Positions 8,382 through 17,700 of a DNA stretch of 33,869 nucleotides are shown piece by piece. The position numbers and the translations under genes were made by a program. Under the pieces are notes generated by a model, which was given only the letters and a program-made list of their open reading frames with translations, had not been told where the DNA came from and searched no databases. The stretch lies in assembly GCA_017430925.1 (NCBI GenBank), contig JAFRMA010000111.1, forward strand, positions 1 through 33,869, written 5' to 3'. Source of the DNA: Solobacterium sp. Its GTDB lineage: Bacteria > Bacillota_I > Bacilli_A > Erysipelotrichales > Erysipelotrichaceae. The number at the start of each line of letters is the position of its first letter. The first letter of the stretch is position 1.

Positions 8382-9749
8382 TTACCGGCAAACCATTGCC
8401 AGAAGCATCATCAAATTCCTAAGCTGTATATTCAGACAGTTGTTGACCTGTGTCAGGACATTCAATGTTCCCACACTTGCCCAGATATACTTGTCACTGT
8501 CAAACTCTATGTCCTTTTTCTCTGCCATCAGAATCACATTGCGGTTCTGCTCGTGATAGAAACGTCCTCCTTCTTCCGAAAGAATGACATCTGTAACCAC
8601 ATTTTCCCTGCCGGATATATGCTCGAAAAAGTATTCCGCGACACTGTCCCGGGCAGAGAGAGATCCATATTCCTCCTGAACTGTCGGTCCAAGCTCAATC
8701 GCGTCAAAGCACCCGACTTCCGGTTTCAGCTGTACCAGCACTTCCAGTAAGCCTTCCGATTTTGTACAGATCAGGCCGAATGTAGCTACACCCAATGCCG
8801 CAAACAGAGGCTGATTCCAGTGGGTCACTTCCCGTCCTTCAATCTCCAGCCGGCAGAAGATCACCTCAAAGGGATAACTGCTGGTATGACGTACACCATC
8901 TGCTTCGATCTTCCAGTCATTCAGCTCTGCCAGTGAAATCTGCGAAACCACCGGGGCTTCCAGCATCTTATAGTCGTTAATTCTCTTGTACATCGCCACC
9001 AATGTATCTCTGTCGATCTTCTTCAGAGACCGTATATACTCTTCCGGATAACCGTAAAGATTCTCATACATGAAAACATAAGGAATACAACTGAATACCG
9101 TACGGGTATCCATGTTGATCAGATTATCATACTGCATGAACTGTTTCAGCTGATAGAACGTGATCCAGCGGTGAGACGGAGTCTCCGGAAGATCCTCATC
9201 TGTCTTGATGATGATATTCCGGTTACGCTTACCCAGGAATCTGGAAGATTGTTCCGACTGGATCTGATCCACCAGAATATCCTCCGGTCTGGTGTTGGTA
9301 AACATCTCCAGATATGCCGGCACTCTTCCCCCGTGCTGTCTTGTGAAATTACTTTTGGTTGCCTGGATCGTCGGTGAGATCTGCACATAGTTGATATTCC
9401 CCGGTTCGATCTTCGCCTGCATCAGGAAATGCCATACACCGTTGATTTTCTTACAGATAATGCCTAAAAGGCCAATCTCATTTTGAATGATGATCGGCTG
9501 CCGTAAGTACTTCCCGTCCGGGTATTGTGCCTGCAATCCGCCGATTTGAAAAAACGTTCCCTTATCATTACGTATCTGCCCGGATCGTTCATCAAAAAAC
9601 CATGGACTGCATTCTTCCAGAGTAATCTTCTGAATAGACACAAACTGATGTTCTTTTCTGTCTTTCAGCCAATCCATCAGTTCTTCCATCGTATGCAAAG
9701 CGCCGTAATCCGGTGAAAGATCCGCCAAACCTTCAAAACCTTTGATCAA
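8382..9749 (-). CDS. NDP-hexose 2,3-dehydratase family protein
   Basis: A 455-residue protein built from two homologous halves (about 36-215 and 255-435), as in the EvaA/TylX3/SpnO family, which removes the C2 hydroxyl of dTDP-4-keto-6-deoxyglucose to give a 3,4-diketo-2,6-dideoxy sugar. The first half has the family hallmark SPTIQATKSNFTRQHGGR (125-142); the second has the degenerate counterpart GPTVQEEYGSL (354-364). Paired segments AKIEPGN and LKPEVG mark the duplication. The likely start is a TTG at 9749: GGAGGG lies 6 nt upstream, and the first in-frame ATG (9689) is 20 codons in with no comparable site. It is the first gene of the operon, behind a recognisable promoter. Activity would require dTDP-4-keto-6-deoxyglucose from RmlA/RmlB encoded elsewhere. 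Confidence 0.88.
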   Translation of the reverse strand: MIKGFEGLADLSPDYGALHTMEELMDWLKDRKEHQFVSIQKITLEECSPWFFDERSGQIRNDKGTFFQIGGLQAQYPDGKYLRQPIIIQNEIGLLGIICKKINGVWHFLMQAKIEPGNINYVQISPTIQATKSNFTRQHGGRVPAYLEMFTNTRPEDILVDQIQSEQSSRFLGKRNRNIIIKTDEDLPETPSHRWITFYQLKQFMQYDNLINMDTRTVFSCIPYVFMYENLYGYPEEYIRSLKKIDRDTLVAMYKRINDYKMLEAPVVSQISLAELNDWKIEADGVRHTSSYPFEVIFCRLEIEGREVTHWNQPLFAALGVATFGLICTKSEGLLEVLVQLKPEVGCFDAIELGPTVQEEYGSLSARDSVAEYFFEHISGRENVVTDVILSEEGGRFYHEQNRNVILMAEKKDIEFDSDKYIWASVGTLNVLTQVNNCLNIQLRNLMMLLAMVCR

Positions 9750-9780
9750 GAGTATCCCTCCGTTTGTCTGTAGTAAGGTA

Positions 9781-9810
9781 ATTCTATCACATTCAGCGTA
9801 TTTCTGTTAT
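9781..9810 (-). promoter_or_regulatory. Promoter of the deoxyamino-sugar operon
   Basis: On the minus strand ATAACA (9805-9810) and TAGAAT (9781-9786) are separated by 18 nt. The -10 is preceded by TGA, forming an extended -10 (TGATAGAAT). It lies just after the rbfA terminator and about 30 nt before the TTG start, so the operon appears to be transcribed independently of the infB operon. Confidence 0.65.
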
Positions 9811-9835
9811 GGAGTTATCAGAATCTGCAGGGAAT

Positions 9836-9867
9836 AAAAGAAGACAGAGTACTGTCTCTGTCTTCTT
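9836..9867 (-). terminator. Rho-independent terminator after rbfA
   Basis: A perfect 12-bp stem (AAGAAGACAGAG / CTCTGTCTTCTT) with a 6-nt loop begins 12 nt past the rbfA stop and is followed on the minus strand by a T-rich tail. It closes the rimP-to-rbfA operon and marks the boundary between the housekeeping block and the accessory region. Confidence 0.92.
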
Positions 9868-9878
9868 CAGTAAATCGC

Positions 9879-10244
9879 TTACTGTTCCTCGTTTTCTTCC
9901 TTTTCCGCATTGATGGATGCCAGAAGTTCATCGATGTGTCTTCCGTTCTCCATCGCCGTATCAAATTCGAAGATCAGTTCCGGACATCTGCGGATATCCA
10001 GACGTTTGCTTAACAATGTACGTATATGTCCCTTGGCATTATTCAATGCCTTGATTCCTGCTTCGTTACGTTCTTTCTTTCCCAGAAAAGACACGTATAC
10101 AGTCGCGTAACTGTGATCTTTGGATACCGAGACATCCGTGATCGTCACAAAGCCGACCTTGGGATCATTGACTTCAAACTGGATGATATCCGAGATATTT
10201 TTACGGATGATTCCTTCCAGTCTCTTTTCCTTGATACTCGGCAT
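9879..10244 (-). CDS. rbfA: 30S ribosome-binding factor A
   Basis: A 121-residue KH-fold factor that matures the 30S subunit by binding near helix 1 of 16S rRNA. Family features are visible: N-terminal basic helix (KEKRLEGIIRKNISDII), the strand VGFVTITDVSVSKDHSYATVYVSF and the C-terminal LRRCPELIF-like segment (here IRRCPELIFEFD). The start is ATG 10244: GGAGGG lies just upstream and the infB stop TAA is immediately before it (TAATATG), so translation is probably coupled. Last gene of the rimP operon; truB, a common next neighbour, is absent and replaced by the sugar operon. Confidence 0.95.
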   Translation of the reverse strand: MPSIKEKRLEGIIRKNISDIIQFEVNDPKVGFVTITDVSVSKDHSYATVYVSFLGKKERNEAGIKALNNAKGHIRTLLSKRLDIRRCPELIFEFDTAMENGRHIDELLASINAEKEENEEQ

Positions 10245-10245
10245 A

Positions 10246-12093
10246 TTAACCCTCCGCAGGAACCTCCTGTTCCTCATAGGCTTCCACAATATCACCGATC
10301 TTCAGATCGTTATAATTCTCAATTGTGATACCACATTCGTATCCGGAAGATACTTCTCTTGCGTCATCCTTGAATCTCTTCAGGGAACCCAGTTTACCAC
10401 TGTAAACAACGATTCCGTCACGAATCAGACGTACACCGCAGCGGGCAATCAGCTTACCTTCGGTAACCATACATCCGCCGATCGTACCTACCTTGGATAC
10501 CTTGTATGTTTCACGGATCTCTGCCTGACCGATGACTACTTCCGCATAAACAGGAGCCAGCATACCTTTCATGGCATTCTCCATCTCTTCCGTAGCCTTA
10601 TAGATAATGTTATGGAGACGGATGGATACTCCGGCTTCTTCTGCCTTACGGCGTATATTCGCATCCGGACGTACGTTGAAACCGATAATCATCGCCTTGG
10701 ACGCATCTGCCAGCATGATATCGGAATCCGAGATCAGACCTGCAGTACTGTGAATGACATTCACTCTTACACCCTTGACCTCGATCTTCTCCAGGGAGGA
10801 TTTCACCGCTTCCGCAGAACCTTGTACATCCGCCTTGATGATTACAGGAATCTCCTGGATCTCTCCGGCTTCGATTTCACGGGACAGATCTTCCAGGGAT
10901 AAGGTCGATGTCTTACGGCGCAGCTGCTCGATTTTACGGCGGTTACGGCGGTCTGCCAGCGCTCTGGCATCCTTCTCGTTTTCAAACGCTTTGAACATGT
11001 CACCGGCTTCCGGTACATCATTCAGACCGATGATCTCCACCGGTGTACTGGGTTTGGCTTCACTCAGTTCCCTGCCGTCTTCGTCCGTCATCTTACGAAC
11101 ACGTCCGTAACATGTACCAACGACAACCGGCTGTCCCTGTTTCAGGGTTCCGTTCTGGACAAGCAGAGTCGCTACCGGACCTCTGCCCTTATCCAGTTTC
11201 GCTTCAATGACCGTACCGCTGGCAATACGCTTGGGATTTGCCTTCAGTTCCTGCACATCTGCGACAGTAAGGATCGTTTCCAGCAGATCGTTGATACCTG
11301 CGCCTGTCTTGGCGGAAGTCTGTACAAAGATCGTATCTCCGCCCCATTCTTCCGGCATGATTCCCTGATCGGACATCTCACTCATGACACGGTCGGGATT
11401 CGCATCCGGTTTATCCATCTTGTTTACAGCAACGATCATCGGCACCTTGGCAGCCTTGGCATGGTCAATAGCTTCCAGGGTCTGCGGCATGACACCATCA
11501 TCTGCCGCAACGACGATAACCGCGATATCCGTAACCTTGGCACCACGCGCACGCATGGCTGTAAATGCCTCATGACCAGGGGTATCCAGGAAGGTCAGTT
11601 TTCTGCCGTCCACGGAGATCTGATATGCACCGATACGCTGCGTAATACCGCCGGCTTCCCCGCTGGCTACTTTTGTGCTTCGAATCGAGTCAAGCAAAGT
11701 CGTCTTACCATGGTCGACATGACCCATGATCGTGATGATCGGAGGTCTGGGCATCAGATCCTTTTCGTCATCATCACTGAGATCAACCAGGCTGTCTTCA
11801 TCGACTTCTTCTACTTTTGTCGGTTCAATGTTATACATGATACAGACAGTTTCCACCATATCATCGTCCATGACGCTGTTTATGGTAACCATCTTGCCTT
11901 CCATAAACAGGACTTTGATGATATCACTGGCACTTCTTCCGCACTTCTGAGCTAATTGTCCAACGGTAATACCCTCGGAATAAGTAATTGCGGTGATGTC
12001 TTTCTGCGGTGAATTGGGCCGTGAATAGTTACCGCTGTTTTTCTTATTTCTGGATGGCTTGCGGTTACCACCTCGAGTATTCTTTTTAGGCAT
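10246..12093 (-). CDS. infB: Translation initiation factor IF-2
   Basis: GTPase that brings initiator tRNA to the 30S subunit. The 615 residues comprise a short basic N-terminus (1-30), the IF2_N module (about 38-90), the G domain with GHVDHGKT at 124-131, DTPGHE and NKMD, then the beta-barrel domains and the C-terminal fMet-tRNA-binding domain. The N-terminal extension is very short for the family, as in other small-genome Firmicutes relatives. ATG 12093 has GAGGTG upstream. It follows rnpM by 22 nt; the L7Ae-like ylxQ gene often found between these two in Bacillus is absent. Confidence 0.97.
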   Translation of the reverse strand: MPKKNTRGGNRKPSRNKKNSGNYSRPNSPQKDITAITYSEGITVGQLAQKCGRSASDIIKVLFMEGKMVTINSVMDDDMVETVCIMYNIEPTKVEEVDEDSLVDLSDDDEKDLMPRPPIITIMGHVDHGKTTLLDSIRSTKVASGEAGGITQRIGAYQISVDGRKLTFLDTPGHEAFTAMRARGAKVTDIAVIVVAADDGVMPQTLEAIDHAKAAKVPMIVAVNKMDKPDANPDRVMSEMSDQGIMPEEWGGDTIFVQTSAKTGAGINDLLETILTVADVQELKANPKRIASGTVIEAKLDKGRGPVATLLVQNGTLKQGQPVVVGTCYGRVRKMTDEDGRELSEAKPSTPVEIIGLNDVPEAGDMFKAFENEKDARALADRRNRRKIEQLRRKTSTLSLEDLSREIEAGEIQEIPVIIKADVQGSAEAVKSSLEKIEVKGVRVNVIHSTAGLISDSDIMLADASKAMIIGFNVRPDANIRRKAEEAGVSIRLHNIIYKATEEMENAMKGMLAPVYAEVVIGQAEIRETYKVSKVGTIGGCMVTEGKLIARCGVRLIRDGIVVYSGKLGSLKRFKDDAREVSSGYECGITIENYNDLKIGDIVEAYEEQEVPAEG

Positions 12094-12115
12094 ATCAGCA
12101 CCTCACTTTCATTTA

Positions 12116-12376
12116 TTACTGCTTTACGATTTTCTTCATTTCTTCCCAGAATTCTTCGGGAATTTCCACCTCTAATGCCTTCTTCAGGGCATTGTTCTTC
12201 TTTGCGGTCATTAACGCTTCCAGACTGTTTTTGATATATGCGCCGCGTCCGTTGGCTTTCCCGGTAGGATCATAACCCACGGTACCGTCCGTATGTCTGA
12301 CGATTCTCAGCAGTTCCTTCTTCGGTAACTGCTCACCGGTTGCCACACACTTGCGCATGGGAATCTTTCTAGGCAT
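12116..12376 (-). CDS. rnpM: YlxR/RnpM family RNA-binding protein
   Basis: An 86-residue small basic protein of the DUF448 family, reported as an RNase P modulator in Bacillus subtilis. Hallmarks are RKCVATGEQLPKKELLRIVR near the N-terminus and the GKANGRGAYI motif at about 43-52. Its ATG overlaps the nusA stop codon by one base (TAATG) with GAGGATAA upstream inside nusA, so translation is coupled. The nusA-rnpM-infB order is the standard Firmicutes arrangement. Confidence 0.95.
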   Translation of the reverse strand: MPRKIPMRKCVATGEQLPKKELLRIVRHTDGTVGYDPTGKANGRGAYIKNSLEALMTAKKNNALKKALEVEIPEEFWEEMKKIVKQ

Positions 12377-14172
12377 TACTTGTTATCCTCGTCGTAGTAA
12401 TCCTCGTACTCATCATAGTCGATATCGTACTGTGATTCTTCCTCTTCCCACTCACGTCTTTCGATCTCTTCCAGTTCTTCTTCCGTATATACCGGACGCA
12501 TGTTTTCGTTGGTGAGATCTTTACGTAACTGCTGTTCCAGGACAGCATTGCGGACTTTGATATCCTCATCGTCATTCTTACGCTTCTTCTTCCTGGACTT
12601 CTCCTGTTCCTTAGGCTTGGATACAGAAGCAAGTTTCTCAAACTGGGAAACATAATCGTTACGTTTCGCGACTTCTTCCAGATCAATCTTTCTGGACTTC
12701 GGTTTTGCGGGTTCCTTGACTTCGGCAACAGTCTCTTCTTCCGGTTCTTCCTCCGGTGTTTCTTCGGGTTCTTCTTCAACTTCAGGTTCAGGCTCTTCCG
12801 TTACGATTTCAGCTGCCGGTTCTGCAGTGATCTCTTCCGGCTGTTCTTCCGGAGTTTCTTCTTTTTCTTCCGGCTGCATTGCCATCTCCGTGCGGATTCT
12901 CTCCTTCACGTGTTCCTGCATCTCTTCCGGAATCAGTTCGTCGGATTCTTCCTCTTCACCGCGTTCTGCCTTCTGCTGGGCGATCATCGCCATTGCCTGG
13001 AGACGCTTCTCTTCGGCCTCTCTGGCTTCACGCGCAAGTTTCTCTGCCTTCTTACGTTCAATCTCTTTCTGGATCTCGATCTTGCGGATCTCTGCTTCAG
13101 CTACGAGCTGATCGTAGTCTCTGCCTTCATCCATGAGATTCTCCCTGGTCTTGATGTCAATACGTCTTCCGCAGAGTTTTACCGCAAGCTTGGCATTCTT
13201 ACCCTTCTTACCGATAGCCAGGGATAACTGGTCATTACCGACGACAGCGAGAATACTACCGTCTGCCTGAGGCAGTACAGCTTCGATTTCAGCCGGTGCC
13301 AGGGCATTGCGTACCAACTGTGTCACATCTTCATTCCAGAGGAAGATATCGATCTTCTCTCCGCGCAGCTCATCAATGATCTCCTGTACACGGGTGCCTC
13401 TCTGACCGATGCAGGCACCGATCGGGTCGATTTCATCGTTGTGCGTCATGACTGCCATCTTGGTACGGTCACCGGCGTCACGGGCAATCGCCTTGATCTC
13501 AACGATTCCCTGGAAGATCTCCGGTACTTCTTTCTCAAAGAGACGTTTAACCAGCATCGGATCAGCACGGGATACCAGTACCTGTGAACCCTTGCCGTCC
13601 TTGTTTACTTCCGTGATGACGACACGGATCTTCTGGCCTTCAGTCAGACGTTCCTGCGGAATCTGGCTGGATTTCGGCATCATAGCGACTGTCTTGCCTA
13701 AATTGACCAGGGTAAACTTCTCTTTTACAGATTCCACAATACCGATAACCATCTCATGGAGCTGATCGATATATTCATCGTATACCGCTGTCTTTTCAGC
13801 TTCACGGATCTTCTGACGGATCACGTTTCTGGCTAAGGTAGCGGCGGCTCTGCTCATCTCAGTGATCTCTACCTGACGGCGGACAACACTGCCGATCTGT
13901 GCGTTGGGATCATACTCAAGAGCATCTTCCAGTTCCATCTCCAGTTCATCGTCTTCTACTTCTTCCACGACGTTATACAACTGATAAATATCAATCGTAC
14001 TGGTCTTGTCGTTGATTTCAGCTTCGACGTTGATATCACTGATATCGATGTCTTTCTTGTATGCTTTGCACATCGCTTCCTTCAGAGCACTGATCACGAC
14101 TTCTTCGGATACTCTGCGTTCATCTTCAATGTCCGCAAGTGCTTTGATCATATCCTTGTAATTCAGTTTCAT
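12376..14172 (-). CDS. nusA: Transcription termination/antitermination factor NusA with long acidic C-terminal tail
   Basis: RNA polymerase-associated factor controlling pausing, termination and antitermination. Residues 1-125 are the NusA N-terminal domain; S1 is about 135-200; two KH domains follow (GACIGQRGTRVQEI at 252-265; LAIGKKGKNAKLA at 318-330). From about 355 to 598 there is an extension absent from the roughly 370-residue Bacillus type: first a charged coiled-coil (EIQKEIERKKAEKLAREARE), then a Glu/Pro-rich stretch, a basic patch (SRKKKRKNDDED) and an acidic end rich in Tyr, Asp and Glu. This is not the E. coli AR1/AR2 arrangement as far as I can see. ATG 14172 has AGGGAG upstream, 12 nt after rimP. 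Confidence 0.97.
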   Translation of the reverse strand: MKLNYKDMIKALADIEDERRVSEEVVISALKEAMCKAYKKDIDISDINVEAEINDKTSTIDIYQLYNVVEEVEDDELEMELEDALEYDPNAQIGSVVRRQVEITEMSRAAATLARNVIRQKIREAEKTAVYDEYIDQLHEMVIGIVESVKEKFTLVNLGKTVAMMPKSSQIPQERLTEGQKIRVVITEVNKDGKGSQVLVSRADPMLVKRLFEKEVPEIFQGIVEIKAIARDAGDRTKMAVMTHNDEIDPIGACIGQRGTRVQEIIDELRGEKIDIFLWNEDVTQLVRNALAPAEIEAVLPQADGSILAVVGNDQLSLAIGKKGKNAKLAVKLCGRRIDIKTRENLMDEGRDYDQLVAEAEIRKIEIQKEIERKKAEKLAREAREAEEKRLQAMAMIAQQKAERGEEEESDELIPEEMQEHVKERIRTEMAMQPEEKEETPEEQPEEITAEPAAEIVTEEPEPEVEEEPEETPEEEPEEETVAEVKEPAKPKSRKIDLEEVAKRNDYVSQFEKLASVSKPKEQEKSRKKKRKNDDEDIKVRNAVLEQQLRKDLTNENMRPVYTEEELEEIERREWEEEESQYDIDYDEYEDYYDEDNK

Positions 14173-14184
14173 TTTCTATTCTCC

Positions 14185-14652
14185 CTAGATATGTACCGCA
14201 AGCCGGATATAACTGATTTCATCCAGCGGTATTACTACTTCTTTTGTTCTTGTTTTATCTTTATAGGATACGGTGATCTTCTCCTGATCCACAGAGATGA
14301 CTTCCCCGGTATATTCATTCTTTTTGTCTATGGAATGATGCAGTCGGAGATAGACATACGGTGAGGTCATTCCGGCAAGCTCCTGAATATCATGAATCTC
14401 TCTTTCGGCCCCGGGACTGCATACTTCCAGTGTATAGGCGTCATTCAGTCCTTCCACCGTATCCAGAAATTCGGATAATCTCTCACTTACCGCAGCGCAT
14501 GTATCCAGGTCCATGGTTCCGTCGGGATTGACGATGGAGATCTCAAGAGTGCGGTTTTTTCCGCTTCCCGTCCACTTCAGATCATAGAGATTTACCTGAC
14601 ATTCTTCCAGGATCGGACGAATCATTTGTTTCAGTTCTTCCGGTTTTTCCAT
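14185..14652 (-). CDS. rimP: Ribosome maturation factor RimP
   Basis: A 155-residue factor needed for early 30S assembly. The N-terminal alpha/beta domain contains NLYDLKWTGSGKNRTLEISIVNPDG and the family signature DTVEGLNDAYTLEVCSPGAERE; the C-terminal SH3-like domain ends with the strand VVIPLDEISYIRLAV. ATG 14652 has GGAGGAAT directly upstream. It is the first gene of the rimP-nusA-rnpM-infB-rbfA operon, behind its own promoter and a leader hairpin. Confidence 0.95.
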   Translation of the reverse strand: MEKPEELKQMIRPILEECQVNLYDLKWTGSGKNRTLEISIVNPDGTMDLDTCAAVSERLSEFLDTVEGLNDAYTLEVCSPGAEREIHDIQELAGMTSPYVYLRLHHSIDKKNEYTGEVISVDQEKITVSYKDKTRTKEVVIPLDEISYIRLAVHI

Positions 14653-14668
14653 ATTCCTCCATAAATGA

Positions 14669-14688
14669 AGGAGTGCTTACGCACTCCT
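14669..14688 (-). terminator. Hairpin between polC and rimP: weak terminator or rimP leader element
   Basis: A perfect 8-bp stem (AGGAGTGC / GCACTCCT) with a tetraloop lies 8 nt before the rimP Shine-Dalgarno. The tail (TTCATTT) is poor in consecutive T, so it is at best a weak polC terminator. Because it lies downstream of the predicted rimP promoter it should also be present in the rimP mRNA leader, and CTCC in its 3' arm could pair with the GGAG of the ribosome-binding site. Confidence 0.6.
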
Positions 14689-14700
14689 GTTACGAACGTC

Positions 14701-14729
14701 AATATAACGTATTTTCCTTGTATATGCAA
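14701..14729 (-). promoter_or_regulatory. Promoter of the rimP-nusA-rnpM-infB-rbfA operon
   Basis: Minus-strand TTGCAT (14724-14729) and TATATT (14701-14706) are separated by exactly 17 nt, just downstream of the polC stop at 14738. The predicted start near 14694 leaves a leader of about 40 nt that includes the hairpin at 14669-14688. Confidence 0.72.
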
Positions 14730-14737
14730 GTATATTT

Positions 14738-17700
14738 CTAAAACAGAGACATCTGGTTGCTTTCATCAATACCGTTCAGACACCCGAGAACTTCCAGTTT
14801 CTTCAATAAAGTCGCAGATAACTGTGTACGGCGGAGAATATCTTCCTTGGAGAGGAATTCCCCTTTCTTGCGTGCTTCTTCAATTGATCTGGCAACGTTG
14901 GCGCCGAGATTATCGATCACCACAAACGGAGGAATCAGAGTATGTTCATCACCCTCCACAACACAGAATTCCGTAGCCTTGCTCTTGTACAGGTCGACAT
15001 TGCCGATCCGGTATCCGCGGGCATATAGTTCTTCACAAACTTCCAAAGTGTCCAGAAGTGCTCTTTCCTTATTGGAAACCGGATTGGCGCTGTTTCTCTC
15101 TGCCATCCTGGTCTGGATATCCTGCATTCTTGCCCGTACCGGTTCCAGACCCTTGGTCATGGTTTCAATCTCATACGCATCACAGCGAAGGGATAAGAAC
15201 TGAATATAGAAATTATGCGGTTCATAGACCTTGTACCAGGCAATTCTCACCGCCATGATGACATACGCCACCGCATGGGCCTTCGGGAACATGTACTTGA
15301 TCTTCTTACAGGAGTCGATATACCAGTCCGGCACATCATGTTCACGCATGATCTTCTCATATTCCGGGGTCAGACCACGTCCTTTGCGGACATCTTCCAT
15401 GATCTTGAAGGAATGGATCGGTTCCAGTTTCTTATTCAGAAGATAGGTCATGATATCATCACGGCATCCGATGACTTCTTCCAGAGGATGTCCCTGCTGG
15501 ACCAGTACCTGGGCATTCCCTGCCCATACATCCGTACCATGGGTAAGTCCCGACAAGATCACCAGTTCGGAGAAGATCTTCGGTCTGGTTTCTTCAAGAA
15601 CCCGGCGGGTGATCCTGGTTCCGAATTCCGGCAGGCCAAGAGCTCCGGTTTCTTTTTTGTATACGCGCGGATCAGCCTTAAGCGCCTGATCGCTGCTGAA
15701 AAGACTCAATACTTCCGGATCGTTCATCGGAATCGTCAGCGGGTCGGTCTTGGAGATATTGGTCAGAAGACGCATGGCTGTCGGGTCAACATGACCAAGG
15801 ATATCAAACTTCAGGACGTTATCGTGGATGTCATGGAAGTCGTAGTGTGTCGTCTTCCATTCCGCGCTTGGGTCATTGGCCGGGTATTGCACCGGGGTGA
15901 AGTCTTCCGCCTCAAAGTTGTTCGGAATAACGATGATACCGCCGGGATGCTGACCGGTCGTACGCTTGACGTTCTGACATCCGCTGGCAAGATATTCACG
16001 CATCGGTCTGCGCATATTTGTGATATTCATTTTCTCGCAGTATCCGGACACATAGCCAAAGGCGGTCTTCTCTGCCACCGTACCGATCGTTCCGGCACGG
16101 AAGACATGGTCTTCCCCAAAGACTTCCTTGGTAAACGCATGAGCTCTTGCCTGATATTCATTAGAGAAGTTCAGGTCGATATCAGGTACCTTATCCCCAT
16201 GGAATCCCAGGAAGGTCTCAAAAGGTATATTATGCCCGTTACCTTTCATGACAGCACCGCAGTGAGGACAAACCTTATCCGGCAGATCAAACCCGGATTT
16301 GACTTCCGGATCATCGATCCATTCACTGTAATGACATTCCGGACAGATATAATGCGGAGACAGCGGGTTGACTTCGGTAATTCCGGACATGGTTGCCACA
16401 AAGGAAGAACCGACAGAACCACGGGAACCGACCACATACCCGTCTTCATTGGACTTCTTGACCAGCAGGTGTGAAATATAATAGTTAACATAGTATCCGG
16501 CACCGATGATTGCGTCCAGTTCACGGTTAAGGCGGCTGGTCACCTGTTCCGGTATCTTTCCTTCAAATTCATATACACGTCTGGCTGTATCAAAACATAC
16601 TTCTTTTAACAGACGATCCGATCCTTCAATATGCGGAGGATACGTTCCATCCGGTACGGGACGGATTTCTTCCAGACTCTCAAAGATCCTGCGGGGATTC
16701 TCGATAACGATCTGTTCAACCAGTTCCGGATCATCCAGCCAGGCAAATTCATCCTTCATCTCCTGGGTAAGACGGATATGCTGGTCAGGATTCTTTGTAC
16801 GCATACGCAGGTTTTCATCACGGATATACAGCGGATGCGTCATCCCGCCTACACCCTGGTTCATGATGTAAACATCACGGAAGATCTTCTGTTCCGGTGT
16901 ACAGTAATGCGCGTCACTGTCCGCAACTACAGGAATACCAAGTTCCTTTGCAGCGGTGATCAAACGTTTCTGTACGGTCATGATCCGTTCCTTGTTCGGA
17001 ACACTGCCCAGCGCAATCATATTGGTATAACAGCTCAGAGGCTGTAATTCCACGTAATCGTACCAGGATAATGCCTTGTACAGACGCTCATCATCCCCGT
17101 TGCAGGCTAGTTCAAAAACCTCGTTATTCTGGCAGGAAGTACCGACATACAGGTTCTTCCGGACAGCGTCCACGGCACTGCGCAGCACTCTTGGCTCCGC
17201 GGTAACTTCTGCGTCTTCCTTGGTCTTGTTTTTCCCCATGACAGCCAGAGTCTTGGTATTACTCATGGATACCAGACGGTACAGATCCTTTAATCCCTGC
17301 AGATTTCGGGCAATCAGGACAGTATGACTATGTCTGACTTTCTTGAACGCTTCTTTATCCTGGATCTTGTACTGCAGGTCACGCAGTGTTCTGGCGCCGG
17401 CATTTTCGGCATCACGCAACAACGCAAGGAAAACACCGGACAGTGCTTCCGCATCATAATCGGCACGGTGTGCCACTTCTTCATCATAGGCGATCCGGTA
17501 ATACCGGGAGATGTTTCCCAGACGATATGCGCGGCGTTCCTTCAGGATCGCCCTGGACATATCCAGCGTATCGATATAGGTATTGGTAAGTGGTTCCTGG
17601 CCGAGACGGCGGAACTCCTCATTCAGGAAGTGAATATCAAATTCGGCATTGTGCGCAACCAGGACAGCATCACCCAGCCACGAACGAATCGTTTCGCAGA

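Noticed and set aside
12369..12779. Minus-strand frame of 136 codons, extremely Arg/Lys-rich, inside nusA
   Set aside because: It is an out-of-frame reading of the repetitive Glu-rich nusA tail codons, not a separate gene.
12716..13050. Repetitive Ser/Gly-rich plus-strand frames and direct repeats over the nusA tail
   Set aside because: The repetition comes from runs of GAA/GAG codons in the acidic NusA tail; there is no regular unit, so it is neither a CRISPR array nor a tandem repeat.
15215..16474. Plus-strand open frame of 419 codons opposite polC
   Set aside because: It lies wholly within polC, has no ribosome-binding site, and its His/Arg/Ile-rich composition is typical of antisense shadow frames.
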